A stretch of DNA of 64,000 nt from Hyphomicrobiales bacterium (GTDB lineage: Bacteria; Pseudomonadota; Alphaproteobacteria; Rhizobiales; Rhizobiaceae), in the NCBI GenBank assembly GCA_900471925.1, contig UCGV01000012.1, positions 1-64,000 of the forward strand. The letters are read 5' to 3'. Both the position numbers and the translations under genes were made by a program. Shown piece by piece: positions 1 through 8,591 of the stretch (positions within the stretch are counted from its first letter, which is position 1; every line of letters begins with the position of its first letter). The notes under the pieces were generated by a model. It saw only the letters and a list, made by a program, of their open reading frames with translations. It had not been told where the DNA came from and did no database searches.

Positions 1-477
1 GAAACGGATATCGACACCTGGGCAGCCAAGTTGCGCCTCGACTGGCTGAACGCGGCGACTATCCAGGATACCAAGCTCACGCCTTATGCGAGCTTGACCT
101 ACGCGCATTCGCAGATGGATGGCTATACGGAAAAGGGCGGTTCGTTCCCGTCCGAGTTCGACTCCACCAGCGATCATTCGACCGTCGCCCGTCTCGGCTT
201 GGATACGGTGACGGACATCACCAGCACGATCCGTCTCACCGGCAAGGCGGAAGCTGCTTATCGCTTCGAGAAGCAGACGGCCGATATCAGCGGCAAGATC
301 GTGGGTCTCTCGGCCTTCGATCTCGATGGTGCTGATATCGATCAGTTCTGGGTGCGTGGTGCCATCGGTGCGGAATTCGATACGGGCGGCGGCACGGCTT
401 CGCTCAGCATCAATGCTTCCACCGAGGGTGACGACCCGACGGTGTGGCTGAAGTCCGGCTGGAAGGTGACGTTCTAA
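1..477 (+). CDS. HAF-repeat autotransporter, C-terminal fragment (5' end outside window)
   Basis: Frame 1 is open from the first base to a TAA at 475-477, so this is the last 158 codons of a longer gene. The residues match the C-terminal beta-barrel of the autotransporter at 769-2868 almost residue for residue, including the closing WLKSGWKVTF with a terminal Phe, the usual outer-membrane barrel signal. The only substitutions are scattered (for example TIQD/TVQD and SAFD/SDFN). The missing upstream part is presumably a passenger of HAF repeats, as in the two complete paralogues. The protein would sit in the outer membrane. A GC-rich hairpin follows the stop. Confidence 0.85.
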   Translation, partial: ETDIDTWAAKLRLDWLNAATIQDTKLTPYASLTYAHSQMDGYTEKGGSFPSEFDSTSDHSTVARLGLDTVTDITSTIRLTGKAEAAYRFEKQTADISGKIVGLSAFDLDGADIDQFWVRGAIGAEFDTGGGTASLSINASTEGDDPTVWLKSGWKVTF

Positions 478-510
478 AGCTCGGTTTGCGGGCAGAATTG
501 ACGATGTGCG

Positions 511-561
511 GCGGCGGCCGGCGAGGGGTTCTGGCATTGCCGGGAGCCTCCCGGTCGCCGC
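511..561 (+). terminator. GC-rich hairpin after the partial autotransporter
   Basis: GCGGCGGCCGG at 511-521 pairs with CCGGTCGCCGC at 551-561 (one G-T wobble), with a nested CCGGGA/TCCCGG hairpin at 540-554. No long T run follows, so it is a terminator-like structure rather than a proven intrinsic terminator. The rest of 478-768 is A+T-richer leader DNA of the next gene, with no convincing gene. Confidence 0.4.
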
Positions 562-768
562 TCTGATTCTCGACCGGTGAAGCAACGCAGCATTCCGTTT
601 CAAGTATTAAATTTCATCGCAGGCGAAAATATTAACGAGAGGTTAATTGATCCGGCTATCGGTTCAGTCATCATCGTCGCCAAGGATTTTGATTCTGCCT
701 TGATGCGCTTTCGCGTACTTCGAGTTGATTTCGGCTCTATTCGATATTTATTATTTTAGGACTTTACC

Positions 769-2868
769 ATGTTGTCCGATGCCCGGATTCTCGCCCGCCG
801 CAAACCTGCCGCCTCCACTATGATCATGCATCTTCTGGCGACGACGGCACTTGCGGCGCTGTCTGCTCTTTGCCCCGCCAGCGGCGAGGCGCTCGCTGCC
901 GACAGCGGCTATGATGAACTGTTCGGCTACGATGAGCTCGTCAATGGCGTCAGCGCCGATGGCCTGTTCGTTATCGGGCAGCGTAAGAGCATAAGCGGCG
1001 GCGACGCTCACGCGTTCCGCTGGAGCCTGGCAGACGGCAGTGACGATCTCGGCAGCCTCGGCGGAAACATGTCCGCAGCGACCGGCGTGAGCGCAGATGG
1101 CGCCGTTATCGTCGGGTACAACGGCAACGGGCCAGTCGGCTCTGCCTTCATCTGGACCGAAACAGGGGGCATGGTCGATCTGGGCGCGTTGCCTGGCGAC
1201 ACGTCTTCCAAGGCGCTTGCTGTGAATGCCGATGGCTCTGTTGTCGTTGGATCTTCCACTGCGGGCAACGTTACGCGCGCTTTCCGTTGGACACAGGGCG
1301 TCATGACGGAGATCAGCACGCTCGGCGGCGATACGATCGCCTATGCCGTCAGCGCCGATGGTTCGGTGGTTGCCGGATCTTACGGCGGTACCGGCGGCGC
1401 CCCGACGGAACATGCCTTCCGCTGGACACTCGCCGGTAATACCATGACCGATCTCGGCCTGCTTTCCGACGGCCGGTATTCCGTAGCCCAAGGGATCAGC
1501 GCCGATGGTCTTGTCGTCGTCGGATATGCTGACCACACGAATGATCCGACGGTTGCGAATCCAGATTATTTCGAGCACGCCTTCCGCTGGACCGCCGGCA
1601 CGGGCATGGTCGATCTCGGCGTGCTTTCCGGGTTCAATTTCTCTTATGCCAGTGCCACGAACCGCGATGGTTCCGTTGTCGTCGGATATCTCCTGGGCGG
1701 CGGCACTCAGGGCTTCCGCTGGGCATCCGCTACCGGCATGCGCACCGTCGAGGACTGGCTGCGCGACAATGGCGTGACGGTGGCAAGGGATTTCACCGCC
1801 GATGCCACAGGTGTCAGCGCGGATGGCAATATCGTGGTGGGCAACACGGTCGATGCTAACGGCAATGTCGATGGTAACGGCTATATTGCCCGCGTCGTGG
1901 TGCCGACAGGCAATGGCGGCAATTCCGGCGGCGGATCCGGCATCATCGATCTCGAGCAATATGCCCGCACTTTGGCCGGCAAGCCGACAGCGCAGATCGG
2001 TCTCGATTTCGCCGGCACGGCGCTGAACGGCGCACATGGCGAGCCGATGCGCAACCTGCTCGACGCCGGCAAGCAATCCTTCTCGGTGACGGCGGATACC
2101 GGCTATGACAATGGCAGCTTCTCGGATGGCGGCGTTGGCATCGGCGATCTGGCCTATGGCATCGGGCTTGAAGGCGGGGCGACGGCGCGTTTTGCGCTCG
2201 GCGGCCTCTATACGAAGCAGGATCTCGATGACGGCGGCGACTTCAAGCAGAAGGGCGTCTATTTCGCACCTGAAGTGACGCTGCCGATCGGCGGGCAGAT
2301 CTATGCGACGGTCAGCGGTTATTATGCACCGGGCAAGCTGGATATCGACCGGCAGTACCTGAACGGCGGCTTGCCGGACACATCTCACGGCGAAACGGAT
2401 ATCGACACCTGGGCGGCCAAGCTGCGCCTCGACTGGCTGAACGCGGCGACCGTTCAGGACACGAAGCTGACGCCTTACGCTAGCATCACCTACGCGCATG
2501 CGCAGATGGACGGCTACACGGAAGAGGGCGGTTCGTTCCCGTCCGAGTTCGACTCCACCAGCGATCATTCGACCGTCGCCCGCCTCGGCTTGGATACGGT
2601 GACCGACATCACCAGCACGATCCGTCTCACCGGCAAGGCGGAAGCGGCCTATCGTTTCGAGAAGCAGACGGCCAATATCAGCGGCACGATCGTCGGGCTA
2701 TCGGATTTCAATCTGGATGGTGCTGATATCGATCAGTTCTGGGTGCGTGGTGCCATCGGCGCGGAATTCGATGCGGGCGGCGGCACGGCTTCGCTCAGCA
2801 TCAATGCCTCCACCGAGGGTGACGACCCGACGGTGTGGCTGAAGTCCGGCTGGAAGGTGACGTTCTGA
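769..2868 (+). CDS. HAF-repeat autotransporter (complete copy)
   Basis: 699 codons. The start has AGGA about eight bases upstream. A signal peptide ends near residue 44 (hydrophobic stretch around LLATTALAALSAL, then EALAA). The passenger, roughly residues 50-370, is built of about 45-50-residue repeats with GVSADG.VVVG and HAFRW motifs (extracellular HAF repeats), probably a beta-propeller-like fold. A Gly/Asn-rich linker (about 375-390) leads to a roughly 300-residue autotransporter barrel that ends in Phe. By family knowledge the passenger is displayed at the surface; its ligand is unknown. The barrel is nearly identical to the fragment at 1-477 and more diverged from the copy at 5427-7526, pointing to recent duplication or gene conversion. 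A long antisense ORF here is a shadow. Confidence 0.88.
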   Translation: MLSDARILARRKPAASTMIMHLLATTALAALSALCPASGEALAADSGYDELFGYDELVNGVSADGLFVIGQRKSISGGDAHAFRWSLADGSDDLGSLGGNMSAATGVSADGAVIVGYNGNGPVGSAFIWTETGGMVDLGALPGDTSSKALAVNADGSVVVGSSTAGNVTRAFRWTQGVMTEISTLGGDTIAYAVSADGSVVAGSYGGTGGAPTEHAFRWTLAGNTMTDLGLLSDGRYSVAQGISADGLVVVGYADHTNDPTVANPDYFEHAFRWTAGTGMVDLGVLSGFNFSYASATNRDGSVVVGYLLGGGTQGFRWASATGMRTVEDWLRDNGVTVARDFTADATGVSADGNIVVGNTVDANGNVDGNGYIARVVVPTGNGGNSGGGSGIIDLEQYARTLAGKPTAQIGLDFAGTALNGAHGEPMRNLLDAGKQSFSVTADTGYDNGSFSDGGVGIGDLAYGIGLEGGATARFALGGLYTKQDLDDGGDFKQKGVYFAPEVTLPIGGQIYATVSGYYAPGKLDIDRQYLNGGLPDTSHGETDIDTWAAKLRLDWLNAATVQDTKLTPYASITYAHAQMDGYTEEGGSFPSEFDSTSDHSTVARLGLDTVTDITSTIRLTGKAEAAYRFEKQTANISGTIVGLSDFNLDGADIDQFWVRGAIGAEFDAGGGTASLSINASTEGDDPTVWLKSGWKVTF

Positions 2869-2920
2869 GGCTTGGCTGCGATCGCTCTTCTCAGGCGATC
2901 AGGTTGGTTTGATGTTGCGA

Positions 2921-2955
2921 AGACCCCGCCCCAAACCTGTGGGAGGGGTCTTTTT
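2921..2955 (+). terminator. Rho-independent-type terminator of the autotransporter
   Basis: AGACCCCGCCC (2921-2931) pairs with GGGAGGGGTCT (2941-2951) with one mismatch, and a T run follows at 2951-2955. It lies 52 bases after the autotransporter stop. The 3' arm carries CCTGTGGGAGGGGT, also found in the palindrome at 7544-7565. Confidence 0.7.
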
Positions 2956-3015
2956 AAGCGGTACAAACCGCGCAATTCTGCCTGACCGCCCCATAACGTT
3001 CAGCCATCATCTCAC

Positions 3016-3330
3016 TCACACCGCCTGCACACTCCGCACCACGCCCGTGCGATCAATCACACAGGCGAACTTCCGCCCCTGTGCATCGAGATCGACGTTA
3101 TACCCACCTGCCTCCACCGGCCGCGAGCCGGTCGGCAGGATCTTGGCCCGGTCGAGGCCGGCCTGTTTGGCGGCGGCGTCGGCGCAGAGCAATTGCAGGT
3201 CGGCAGGTGCTGTCTCCACTGCCGTGCGCGACATCTGGTCGGGCGGCGGGGCCGATTGGCAGGCGGCAAGGGCCGCGAGCGATGACAGAAGCAGGGCGTG
3301 AAAATTCCGGCTCTTGACGTTCATGCGCAT
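3016..3330 (-). CDS. Small outer-membrane-type lipoprotein
   Basis: 104 codons from the ATG at 3330, which has GGGGGAA a few bases upstream. A longer reading from 3378 overlaps the transpeptidase stop as TGATG but would put 16 polar residues before the signal. The N-terminus is Lys/Arg, a hydrophobic stretch, then LAACQS, a lipobox with the lipidated Cys near residue 24. The mature part has two more Cys (LLCADA and FACVID), which could form a disulphide. I do not recognise the family; it resembles small rhizobial lipoproteins with a Cys-containing C-terminus. It is the third gene of the ProX-transpeptidase-lipoprotein operon, so a cell-envelope role is likely. Confidence 0.75.
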   Translation of the reverse strand: MRMNVKSRNFHALLLSSLAALAACQSAPPPDQMSRTAVETAPADLQLLCADAAAKQAGLDRAKILPTGSRPVEAGGYNVDLDAQGRKFACVIDRTGVVRSVQAV

Positions 3331-3377
3331 TCCAGTTCCCCCGTTTTTGAATGCTTCATGTTCAAACGCCCCAATCA

Positions 3378-4037
3378 TCAGACACCCTTGTAGAGCGCCG
3401 CGCCCTGCATGAGCACGATCACCTTGGCGCCCACCTTGATGCGCGAATGCAGGTCGATAATGTCGTCATTGTTCATGCGGATGCAGCCGGAGGAAACGTC
3501 GAGGCCGATCGACCAGGATTCCGGCGTGCCGTGGATGCGGTAGATGGTGTCGGCGTCACCCGCATAGAGATAGAGCGCCCGCGCGCCGAGCGGATTATCA
3601 GGGCCGCCGGGCTGGCCGGCCGCCCATTTGGCGGCATTCGGGTCTCGCGCCACCATTTCGGCGGGCGGCGTCCAGGTCGGCCATTCGGCGGTGCGGCCGA
3701 CGCGCACGATGCCGGCCCAGCCGAACCCTTCACGGCCGACGCCGATGCCGTAGCGGATCGCCTGGCCGCCGGGCTGCACGAGATAGAGGAAGTGCTGGTT
3801 GCCGTCGATGATGATCGTGCCCGGCTCCTCCGCCGTGCGGAAGGTCACCACCTGGCGGCGGAAGGCATCCGGCACCTGCTTGTTGCGGGCGAAATATTTG
3901 CGCGCCGTGTTCTTGTCGTAATCCACCCATTGGCGCGTCTTCGGATCGTAGATCTGCGTGCCGGCGGCAAAGGCGAGGGAGGCGGCAAGGGCGAGCGCGA
4001 GGGCGGCGAGGGTGGTTTTCGAGGCGGTCCGGCTCAT
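3378..4037 (-). CDS. L,D-transpeptidase (YkuD domain), periplasmic
   Basis: 219 codons from the ATG at 4037, whose ATGA overlaps the ProX stop; this coupling favours it over the ATG at 4049. The signal peptide is residues 1-25 (LAALALALAASLAFAA). The YkuD domain occupies about residues 70-210 and ends in the catalytic signature HGTPE then SSGCIRMNNDD, with the nucleophilic Cys near residue 185. Family members form 3-3 cross-links in peptidoglycan or attach outer-membrane proteins to it. The length fits single-domain rhizobial enzymes. It sits between a compatible-solute binding protein and a lipoprotein, which suggests envelope maintenance under osmotic stress (inference). Confidence 0.9.
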   Translation of the reverse strand: MSRTASKTTLAALALALAASLAFAAGTQIYDPKTRQWVDYDKNTARKYFARNKQVPDAFRRQVVTFRTAEEPGTIIIDGNQHFLYLVQPGGQAIRYGIGVGREGFGWAGIVRVGRTAEWPTWTPPAEMVARDPNAAKWAAGQPGGPDNPLGARALYLYAGDADTIYRIHGTPESWSIGLDVSSGCIRMNNDDIIDLHSRIKVGAKVIVLMQGAALYKGV

Positions 4038-5068
4038 GGTTTTGCCCATCCCTTGATGCGCTCGGCATTATCCGCCACCCATCCTTCCGCATAGGTCGCT
4101 GCGGGCGTGCGCTCCACCTGCAGCGCATAGGTCATGGCGGTCACTTCATCAGGCGTCAGGTCCACATTCTCGAGAAAGGCGGCGACATCGGCGTGTTTTG
4201 CCGCAAAGGGAGCGGACCAGGCGATGTGGAATTCCGAGGGCGGCCAGGCGGTTGCGGCCTTCGAATGCTCGATCCAGAGCGGGTCGCTGCCGGGCGCGAT
4301 CTGCCATTTCGCCTTGTCGTAGGCGGGCTCGTTCAGCCGCGTCACCTTGTGCAGCTCGAAGACATTATGCGGGGCGTAGCAGGCAAAGACCATCGGGCGG
4401 CCGGTGGCGACCGCGGCATCGACAGCGGCCATGCCGACATCCTCCTCAGCTTCCACCAGATCGAGATTGGCCGCATAGCCATAGCTTTGCGCGCGCACCC
4501 GCTCGATGCTGGCCGAAGTCCAGGTCGCCGCGCCGATCCAGAGCTCGCCGCGGCCATTGCCATCGGTATCGAGCAGCGCGCCCTTGGCGGCATCCGAAAG
4601 ATCGGCGACGCTGGTGATGCCGGCCTTTTCCGCATCCTCGGTGGCGCAGAGGCCCTGCCAGGCGGCAACGCCGCGCTTGGCCAGCACAACGGTCTTCTTC
4701 TCGTCGGCATATTTGGCGATCGCCGCATCGAGGTTCGGCCGCCAGACTTCCGGATGGATATCGAGGGCGCCGCTGTCGAGCCCGGCAAAGGCATTGAGCT
4801 CGCCCGTCTCGCGTAGATCGGCGTCAAGGCCGAAAGTCTTGCCGATCGCGATTTTGAGAATATTGGCCGTCGCCTGGCCGGAGGGCCAGTTCGGTACCGC
4901 GATGACGAGATCGGCGGCCGCTGCCTGAGACACGGCGAGTGAGAAGGGCGCCGATGCGATGAGGAGGGCGGCCGTCACCGCCGCGACTGCCGCCCTCTGC
5001 CGCCTGGTGCGGACACCTTGGCGTTTTCCATCGTCGCGTTTCGGCCTGTTTCGCGCATCCAGTTTCAC
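4034..5068 (-). CDS. Glycine betaine/proline-type ABC transporter substrate-binding protein (ProX/OpuAC family)
   Basis: 344 codons from a GTG at 5068 preceded by GGAGGGG. After a basic leader and a hydrophobic signal (about residues 25-50, ending QAAAA), the mature protein starts LVIAVPNWPSGQATA, typical of OpuAC-like periplasmic binding proteins. Trp residues (WPSGQ, EVWRPN, WQGLC, WIGAATW) are candidates for the aromatic cage that holds quaternary amines. No permease or ATPase gene adjoins it, so it is an orphan; partners must be elsewhere or it serves as a sensor. It is the first gene of a three-gene minus-strand operon with an L,D-transpeptidase and a lipoprotein. Confidence 0.85.
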   Translation of the reverse strand: MKLDARNRPKRDDGKRQGVRTRRQRAAVAAVTAALLIASAPFSLAVSQAAAADLVIAVPNWPSGQATANILKIAIGKTFGLDADLRETGELNAFAGLDSGALDIHPEVWRPNLDAAIAKYADEKKTVVLAKRGVAAWQGLCATEDAEKAGITSVADLSDAAKGALLDTDGNGRGELWIGAATWTSASIERVRAQSYGYAANLDLVEAEEDVGMAAVDAAVATGRPMVFACYAPHNVFELHKVTRLNEPAYDKAKWQIAPGSDPLWIEHSKAATAWPPSEFHIAWSAPFAAKHADVAAFLENVDLTPDEVTAMTYALQVERTPAATYAEGWVADNAERIKGWAKP

Positions 5069-5426
5069 GGAATCCCCTCCGTTTCCCGTTTCGCCGCCTT
5101 GGTCTCAAAACATGCCGCTGGTCTAACCATGCCGGGGGTAAGCGGGGGAAGTACGTTACCGTAAATGCGGCCGTAAATTCCCGCTGTCGGCGCGGGCAGG
5201 TCGCGGCCGCCTGCGAGCATTTACGGGTGATTTCTTGGAGAGCGGAGGCGCGGTGCGATGCAACGAAAAAGTTACGTTTTCTGCCTTACTCCTATATATA
5301 GGAATCATTGCATCTGAGTGATGATTCAAGCATTTATGCCTGATTTCTTGATTACAGCTTGATATTTTAGTCAAGTCTTACTGAAAAATGTATCTGCATC
5401 ACTTTTGATATTTAGGGTCCTTCAGG
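5069..5426. promoter_or_regulatory. 358-base gap with long imperfect hairpin; divergent promoter region
   Basis: No gene seen. CCGTAAATGC (5159-5168) is the exact complement of GCATTTACGG (5217-5226), with a further GGCCG/CGGCC pair inside, giving a 68-base imperfect hairpin upstream of proX. From about 5260 the sequence becomes A+T-rich (TATATATAGG near 5292), as expected for the promoter and leader of the autotransporter that starts at 5427. Confidence 0.45.
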
Positions 5427-7526
5427 ATGCTGTTTGGAATTCGGGCGTGGGGTGCCCAAGATTCTGTCATCTTCCGTAAACGCACTCATCTTCTGGCAAG
5501 CACGGCACTGGCGCTCGCGGCGACTTGCGCTGTGCCTGGTGGTGCGGCATTTGCCGCCGATACGGGTTATGTGCTGCCGGGCGATCTCGGCGGCGGTACC
5601 TCCAGCGCCTACTGGATCAGCCCTGACGGCACAATAATCGTCGGCAGTTCGACGGTCGCGGGCGGCGCCACCCGCGGCTATAGCTGGACAGAGAGCGGCG
5701 GGATGACGCCGCTTCAGTCGGGCAGCGGCACCTTTGATCGGGCGCTTGCCGCCAGTTCCGATGGCTCTGTCATTGTGGGGCTTTCCGGGGCTTCCTTCAA
5801 TTCGACCAAGCATGCCGTCATCTGGACATCCGCCGGCATGACCGATCTCGGCACGCTTGGCGGTGGAGGGTCGTCGGCCAATGCCGTCAGCGCTGATGGC
5901 ACTGTCGTCGTCGGCAATGCCGATACGACTTCTGCAGGCCAGCGCGCCTTCCGTTGGGTGGTCGGCAGCGGTCTTCCGGTGACCAGTCTTGGCTCGATGG
6001 CAGGCAATTTTTCTTCCGCCAACGGTGTCAGTGCCGATGGCTCCGTGATTGTGGGGCGCACCGCCACCAATAGCGGCGATCATGCCTATCGCTGGACGCA
6101 GACGACGCTCTTTGAAGATATCGGCACGCTCGCCGGCGGCACCTCCGAGGCATGGGGTGTGAGTGCGGATGGTCTCGTCATCGTCGGCAGTTCTGAATAT
6201 CCCGTAGGAAACAACAACAATTTCACGCACGCCTTCCGTTGGGTCTCCGGCGGCGGGCCGATGGCCGATCTAGGCGTTATCGGCGGCAACAGCTCCCGGG
6301 CCAACGCCACCAATGCGGATGGCTCCGTCGTCGTTGGCAATTCCACGTTCAGTGCCGGTGGTGCCACGCGCGCCTTCCGCTGGACGGATGCGACCGGCAT
6401 TCAGAGCGTCGAGGACTGGTTGCGCGACAACGGCATGACGGTAGCCACCGATTTCACCAAGGATGCCAAGGGCGTGAGCGCCGATGGCTACGTCATCGTC
6501 GGCACGACCGCGACAGATACGACTTTCATCGCCCGCATCCAGCCGCCGCCGAGCGGCAATCCGGGCAACAGCAACCCGCCGCCGTCAGGCGGTTCCGGCA
6601 TCATCGATCTCGATCAATATTCGCAAACCATCGCCGGCCGGCCGGGCGTGCAGATCGGCCTCGATTATGCCGGCACGGCGCTGAATGGCGTGCATGGTGA
6701 GCCGATGCGCAATCTGCTTTCCGCCGGGCGCCAGTCGATTTCGATCACATCGGATGCCGGCTATGACAATGGCGAGACATCTGATGGTTTCGTCGGGCTC
6801 GGCGATCTCGCTTACGGCATCGGGCTCGAAGGCGGGGCGACGGCGCGCTTTGGCCTGGGCGGGCTCTATACGAAGCAGGATATCGATACCGGTGGCCATT
6901 TCAGCCAGGACGGCATCTATCTCGCCCCGGAAATCAGCCTGCCACTCGGCGGCCCTGTTTATGCGACCATCGGCGGCTATTATGCGCCGGGCAAGCTCGA
7001 TATCACCAGAGGCTATCTGAACGGCGGCCTGCCGGACAGTTCCGAAGGCAAGACCGATACCGAGACCTGGGCCGCCAAGCTGCGCTTCGACTGGCTGAAC
7101 GCGGCGAGCATCCAGGACACGAAGTTCACGCCCTATGCGAGCCTCACCTATATCCAGTCGCATATGGACGGTTATACGGAAACCGGCGGCTCCTTCCCCT
7201 CGCGCTTCAACGATGTGGATGAGCACGCCACAGTCGCCCGCATCGGCCTGGATACGGTAACAGACATCACCGATCATCTGCGCCTCACCGGCAAGGCCGA
7301 AGCCGCCTATCGCTTCGAAAAGCAGACGAGCGCGGTCGGCGGCTCCATCATCGGCGTCACGGGCTTCAACCTTTCCGGCCGCGATATCGACCAGTTCTGG
7401 CTGCGCGGCGCTGTCGGTGCGGAATTCGACACGGGCGGAGGCACGGCTTCGCTCAGCGTCAATGCTTCCACCGAGGGGGATGATCCGACGGTGTGGCTGA
7501 AATCCGGGTGGCGGGTGACGTTTTAG
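5427..7526 (+). CDS. HAF-repeat autotransporter (diverged paralogue)
   Basis: 699 codons, the same length as the copy at 769-2868. Signal peptide about residues 15-44 (THLLASTALALAATCAVPGGAAFAA). Seven or so HAF-type repeats (GVSADG.VIVG, AFRW) fill residues 45-365; the linker is Pro/Gly/Asn-rich (PPPSGNPGNSNPPPS), unlike the Gly-rich linker of the other copy. The barrel shares the motif order and the C-terminal WLKSGWRVTF with Phe last, but differs at many positions. Its leader also ends in an A+T-rich TTTAGG just before the start. Outer-membrane surface protein; ligand unknown. Confidence 0.88.
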   Translation: MLFGIRAWGAQDSVIFRKRTHLLASTALALAATCAVPGGAAFAADTGYVLPGDLGGGTSSAYWISPDGTIIVGSSTVAGGATRGYSWTESGGMTPLQSGSGTFDRALAASSDGSVIVGLSGASFNSTKHAVIWTSAGMTDLGTLGGGGSSANAVSADGTVVVGNADTTSAGQRAFRWVVGSGLPVTSLGSMAGNFSSANGVSADGSVIVGRTATNSGDHAYRWTQTTLFEDIGTLAGGTSEAWGVSADGLVIVGSSEYPVGNNNNFTHAFRWVSGGGPMADLGVIGGNSSRANATNADGSVVVGNSTFSAGGATRAFRWTDATGIQSVEDWLRDNGMTVATDFTKDAKGVSADGYVIVGTTATDTTFIARIQPPPSGNPGNSNPPPSGGSGIIDLDQYSQTIAGRPGVQIGLDYAGTALNGVHGEPMRNLLSAGRQSISITSDAGYDNGETSDGFVGLGDLAYGIGLEGGATARFGLGGLYTKQDIDTGGHFSQDGIYLAPEISLPLGGPVYATIGGYYAPGKLDITRGYLNGGLPDSSEGKTDTETWAAKLRFDWLNAASIQDTKFTPYASLTYIQSHMDGYTETGGSFPSRFNDVDEHATVARIGLDTVTDITDHLRLTGKAEAAYRFEKQTSAVGGSIIGVTGFNLSGRDIDQFWLRGAVGAEFDTGGGTASLSVNASTEGDDPTVWLKSGWRVTF

Positions 7527-7543
7527 GCGAGGTCACGGTTAGC

Positions 7544-7565
7544 CCCTCCCACCTGTGGGGAGGGG
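7544..7565. repeat. GC-rich palindrome (rhizobial intergenic repeat type)
   Basis: CCCCTCCC (7544-7551) and GGGAGGGG (7558-7565) form a perfect 8-bp stem around ACCTGT. The core CCTGTGGGAGGGGT recurs at 2936-2949, and a close relative (CAGGTGGGAGGGGTTGGGG) lies near 49790-49808. It may end transcription of the autotransporter, but no T run follows. Confidence 0.5.
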
Positions 7566-7678
7566 TTGGGAGCCCAGCAACACACCCGACACTTCTCGCC
7601 CCCCACCAAAAACCGGGCTTGCTCCGAATCCGCGAATAGGATTTCGTTGTTGCATCGCAGCAGCAAATCGGCAGGCGC

Positions 7679-8464
7679 ATGTTTTTCTTTGCAAAGATGT
7701 TCTGGATTCTCTCCCAGCCGGCTGCGATCTGCCTGCTGACGGTCTTGCTCACCCTGCTGCTGATCGTCTTTTCCCTGCGGCGGCTTGCCATTGCTGCAGG
7801 GATCGTGTCGGCGATGGTGCTCATCCTGTGCTTCTACAGCACGGCCGGAGCGCTGATCGTGCAGGAGCTGGAGAACCGTTTTCCGCATCCGCCGGCGCCT
7901 GCTGACACGGCTTGCGTGATCGTGCTCGGCGGCGGCATTCCCGCCCGTGTCGATCAGGCCCGCGGCGGCTATAATTTCGACGACGGCGGCGACCGCTATA
8001 TCGAGACGCTGCGGCTCGCCGGCCTCTATCCCAATGCGCGCATCATCATGTCCGGCGGCGATGGCAGCGTGGAAGGCGATGTCAAGAAGGAGGCGGATAT
8101 CATCCGCCTGATGTTCGACGATTTCCATATCGATCCGGCGAGGGTCGATTACGACAGGGAGTCGCGGGATACCTATGAGAATGCCATCAATACCAAGGTG
8201 ATCCTCGACCAGCGGGGGCTCAGCCATTGCCTGCTCGTCACGTCAGGTTTCCACATGCCGCGCGCGGTGGCGATCTTCCGCAATCTCGGCATGGATGTCA
8301 TTCCCTGGGTGGCTGATTATCGCACCTCGGGCACGGAGAGCCTGAAGCTTTCGTTCTCCGAACCGATTGTCAATATCGGCTTGATGACGATGGGTGTCCG
8401 CGAGTGGATCGGCATCGTCGCCTATTATTATGCCGGGCGTGTCTCCACGCTCTATCCGCAATAG
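7679..8464 (+). CDS. YdcF/SanA/ElyC-like DUF218 membrane protein
   Basis: 261 codons. Two N-terminal membrane segments (about residues 10-32 and 36-60) are followed by a DUF218 domain: ACVIVLGGGI, then IIMSGGDGS, a conserved acidic stretch around DRESRDTYENA, and LLVTSGFHMPRAVAIF. ElyC and SanA relatives act in envelope integrity and undecaprenyl-phosphate metabolism, but the exact reaction of this subgroup is not established. The start has only a weak ribosome site, so a few N-terminal residues are uncertain. It stands alone between an autotransporter and a broken glycosyltransferase. Confidence 0.85.
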   Translation: MFFFAKMFWILSQPAAICLLTVLLTLLLIVFSLRRLAIAAGIVSAMVLILCFYSTAGALIVQELENRFPHPPAPADTACVIVLGGGIPARVDQARGGYNFDDGGDRYIETLRLAGLYPNARIIMSGGDGSVEGDVKKEADIIRLMFDDFHIDPARVDYDRESRDTYENAINTKVILDQRGLSHCLLVTSGFHMPRAVAIFRNLGMDVIPWVADYRTSGTESLKLSFSEPIVNIGLMTMGVREWIGIVAYYYAGRVSTLYPQ

Positions 8465-8591
8465 GCGGCACCTGTTCTGCCATCGGAAAAGCCGGGAAAG
8501 CTGTGATGCCGGTCACGGCGGACTTTTTCCTGCATCCAAACATCGCTATATGTGCCTGCGGGGACGGAACGATCGGACGCCGGGAGCGCAT

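Noticed and set aside
577..759. 60-codon ORF before the second autotransporter
   Set aside because: No ribosome site, lies in the A+T-rich leader, no protein-like pattern.
900..1900. Regular repeats that might be a CRISPR or DNA repeat array
   Set aside because: The repetition is at protein level (HAF repeats of about 45-50 residues) inside an open frame; units vary in DNA and have no unique spacers.
751..2568. 605-codon minus-strand ORF opposite the autotransporter
   Set aside because: Shadow of the HAF-repeat gene: Ala/Arg/His-rich translation, no domain, no ribosome site. A similar one exists opposite 5427-7526.
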